DNA of 13,978 nucleotides from an uncultured Eubacterium sp. Its GTDB lineage: Bacteria; Bacillota; Clostridia; Peptostreptococcales; Anaerovoracaceae. The translations under genes were made by a program, and so were the position numbers. The notes beneath the pieces were generated by a model, which was not told where the DNA came from, ran no database searches, and saw only the letters and a list, made by a program, of their open reading frames with translations. The stretch lies in contig CANBFZ010000012.1 of the NCBI GenBank assembly GCA_947367725.1, positions 1 through 13,978 on the forward strand. Reading direction: 5' to 3'. This document shows, piece after piece, positions 13,743 to 13,978 of this stretch; position 1 is the first letter of the stretch; each line of letters opens with the position of its first letter.

Positions 13743-13790
13743 AATAAAAAAATCCCTTTTGACCAAAGTTGGATGTTCAAAAGGGATTTT
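13741..13790 (-). terminator. Rho-independent terminator of the iclR-family gene
   Basis: AAAATCCCTTTTGA (13749-13762) and TCAAAAGGGATTTT (13777-13790) form a perfect 14-bp stem with a 14-base loop. On the minus strand the hairpin is followed by a T-rich run (TTTTTTTATTAT), 32 bases past the regulator stop. It separates the regulator transcript from the operon promoter. Confidence 0.9.
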
Positions 13791-13821
13791 CTATCTTATT
13801 TATTTATGACAGCTTCTTTCG

Positions 13822-13978
13822 TTATGCATAATGACCCATTCTGAAAGAAATTTCCTCTGCCACCGTTCTAAGTTCTGGCAAAATATCATGATGAATGTGT
13901 TCAAATGACATCTGCTCTACTTTGCCAAAGCAGCTTAATGCTGCTGTAATCTCTCCGCTGTAGTCGTAAATCGGAACA
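13822..13978 (-). CDS. IclR-family transcriptional regulator, C-terminal fragment
   Basis: The frame enters from the right edge (first full codon at 13977) and stops at TAA (13824-13822). The 51 visible residues begin VPIYDYSGEITAALSCFGKV and end LRTVAEEISFRMGHYA. This is the C-terminal end of the IclR effector-binding domain: the VPIFD-SG-I-A-ISI strand pair, then a Met-(S/T)-x-E/F helix and the terminal helix of the (K/R)xxAxEIS type. The DNA-binding winged helix lies outside the window. It is on the same strand as, and immediately upstream of, the operon, with its own terminator between. Together with the palindromic operator it is the likely local regulator, responding to a pathway substrate or intermediate. 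Confidence 0.85.
   Translation of the reverse strand, partial: VPIYDYSGEITAALSCFGKVEQMSFEHIHHDILPELRTVAEEISFRMGHYA

Noticed and set aside
1..13978. CRISPR arrays, tRNA/rRNA genes, intact insertion sequences or attachment sites
   Set aside because: No regularly spaced repeats, tRNA-like folds, transposase or integrase coding sequence, or paired att-like direct repeats were seen.

Overview
The window looks like a chromosomal segment of a low-to-moderate GC, anaerobic Gram-positive bacterium (Bacillota, class Clostridia). The basis is strong AGGAGG-type ribosome sites, sigma-A style promoters (TTGACA-N17-TAAAAT), U-tract hairpin terminators, a clostridial-type three-subunit molybdenum hydroxylase and a YfcC-family transporter. 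I cannot name the species.

Left part (1-3029). The C-terminus of an unidentified membrane protein runs on the + strand to 178 and is followed by a clean terminator. Next comes a decayed HipA/HipS-like fragment (minus strand, about 322-577). Then methionyl-tRNA synthetase metG lies on the minus strand, with its own promoter (TTGACT-N18-TATTCT plus extended -10) and terminator. A roughly 300-base intergenic stretch with several inverted and direct repeats separates metG from mocA (+ strand), a MocA-type molybdenum cofactor cytidylyltransferase.

Main part (3642-13736, minus strand). One apparent transcription unit of about 10 kb is read from right to left from a promoter at 13680-13708. Its genes are: (1) a methylmalonate-semialdehyde-dehydrogenase-like CoA-acylating aldehyde dehydrogenase with unusual active-site residues; (2) a YfcC-family carboxylate/amino-acid transporter; (3) the FAD subunit, (4) the 2x[2Fe-2S] subunit and (6) the molybdopterin subunit of a xanthine-dehydrogenase-family hydroxylase, interrupted by (5) a YoaB-type RidA protein; (7-9) a lipoprotein, a FecCD/BtuC-type permease and an ATPase, inferred to import molybdate or tungstate. 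Upstream, and separated by a strong terminator, is the C-terminus of an IclR-family regulator (13822-13978). A perfect 15-bp palindrome of IclR type, TGAAATTTAATTTCA, sits just upstream of the operon promoter.

Working model (inference). An N-heterocycle or related small molecule is imported by the YfcC protein and hydroxylated by the molybdenum enzyme. The RidA protein removes a reactive enamine/imine, and the aldehyde dehydrogenase converts a semialdehyde to an acyl-CoA. The ABC transporter and MocA supply and mature the molybdenum cofactor. The substrate is not known from sequence. This IclR-controlled combination, including the metal importer in the same transcription unit, is the most interesting content of the window.
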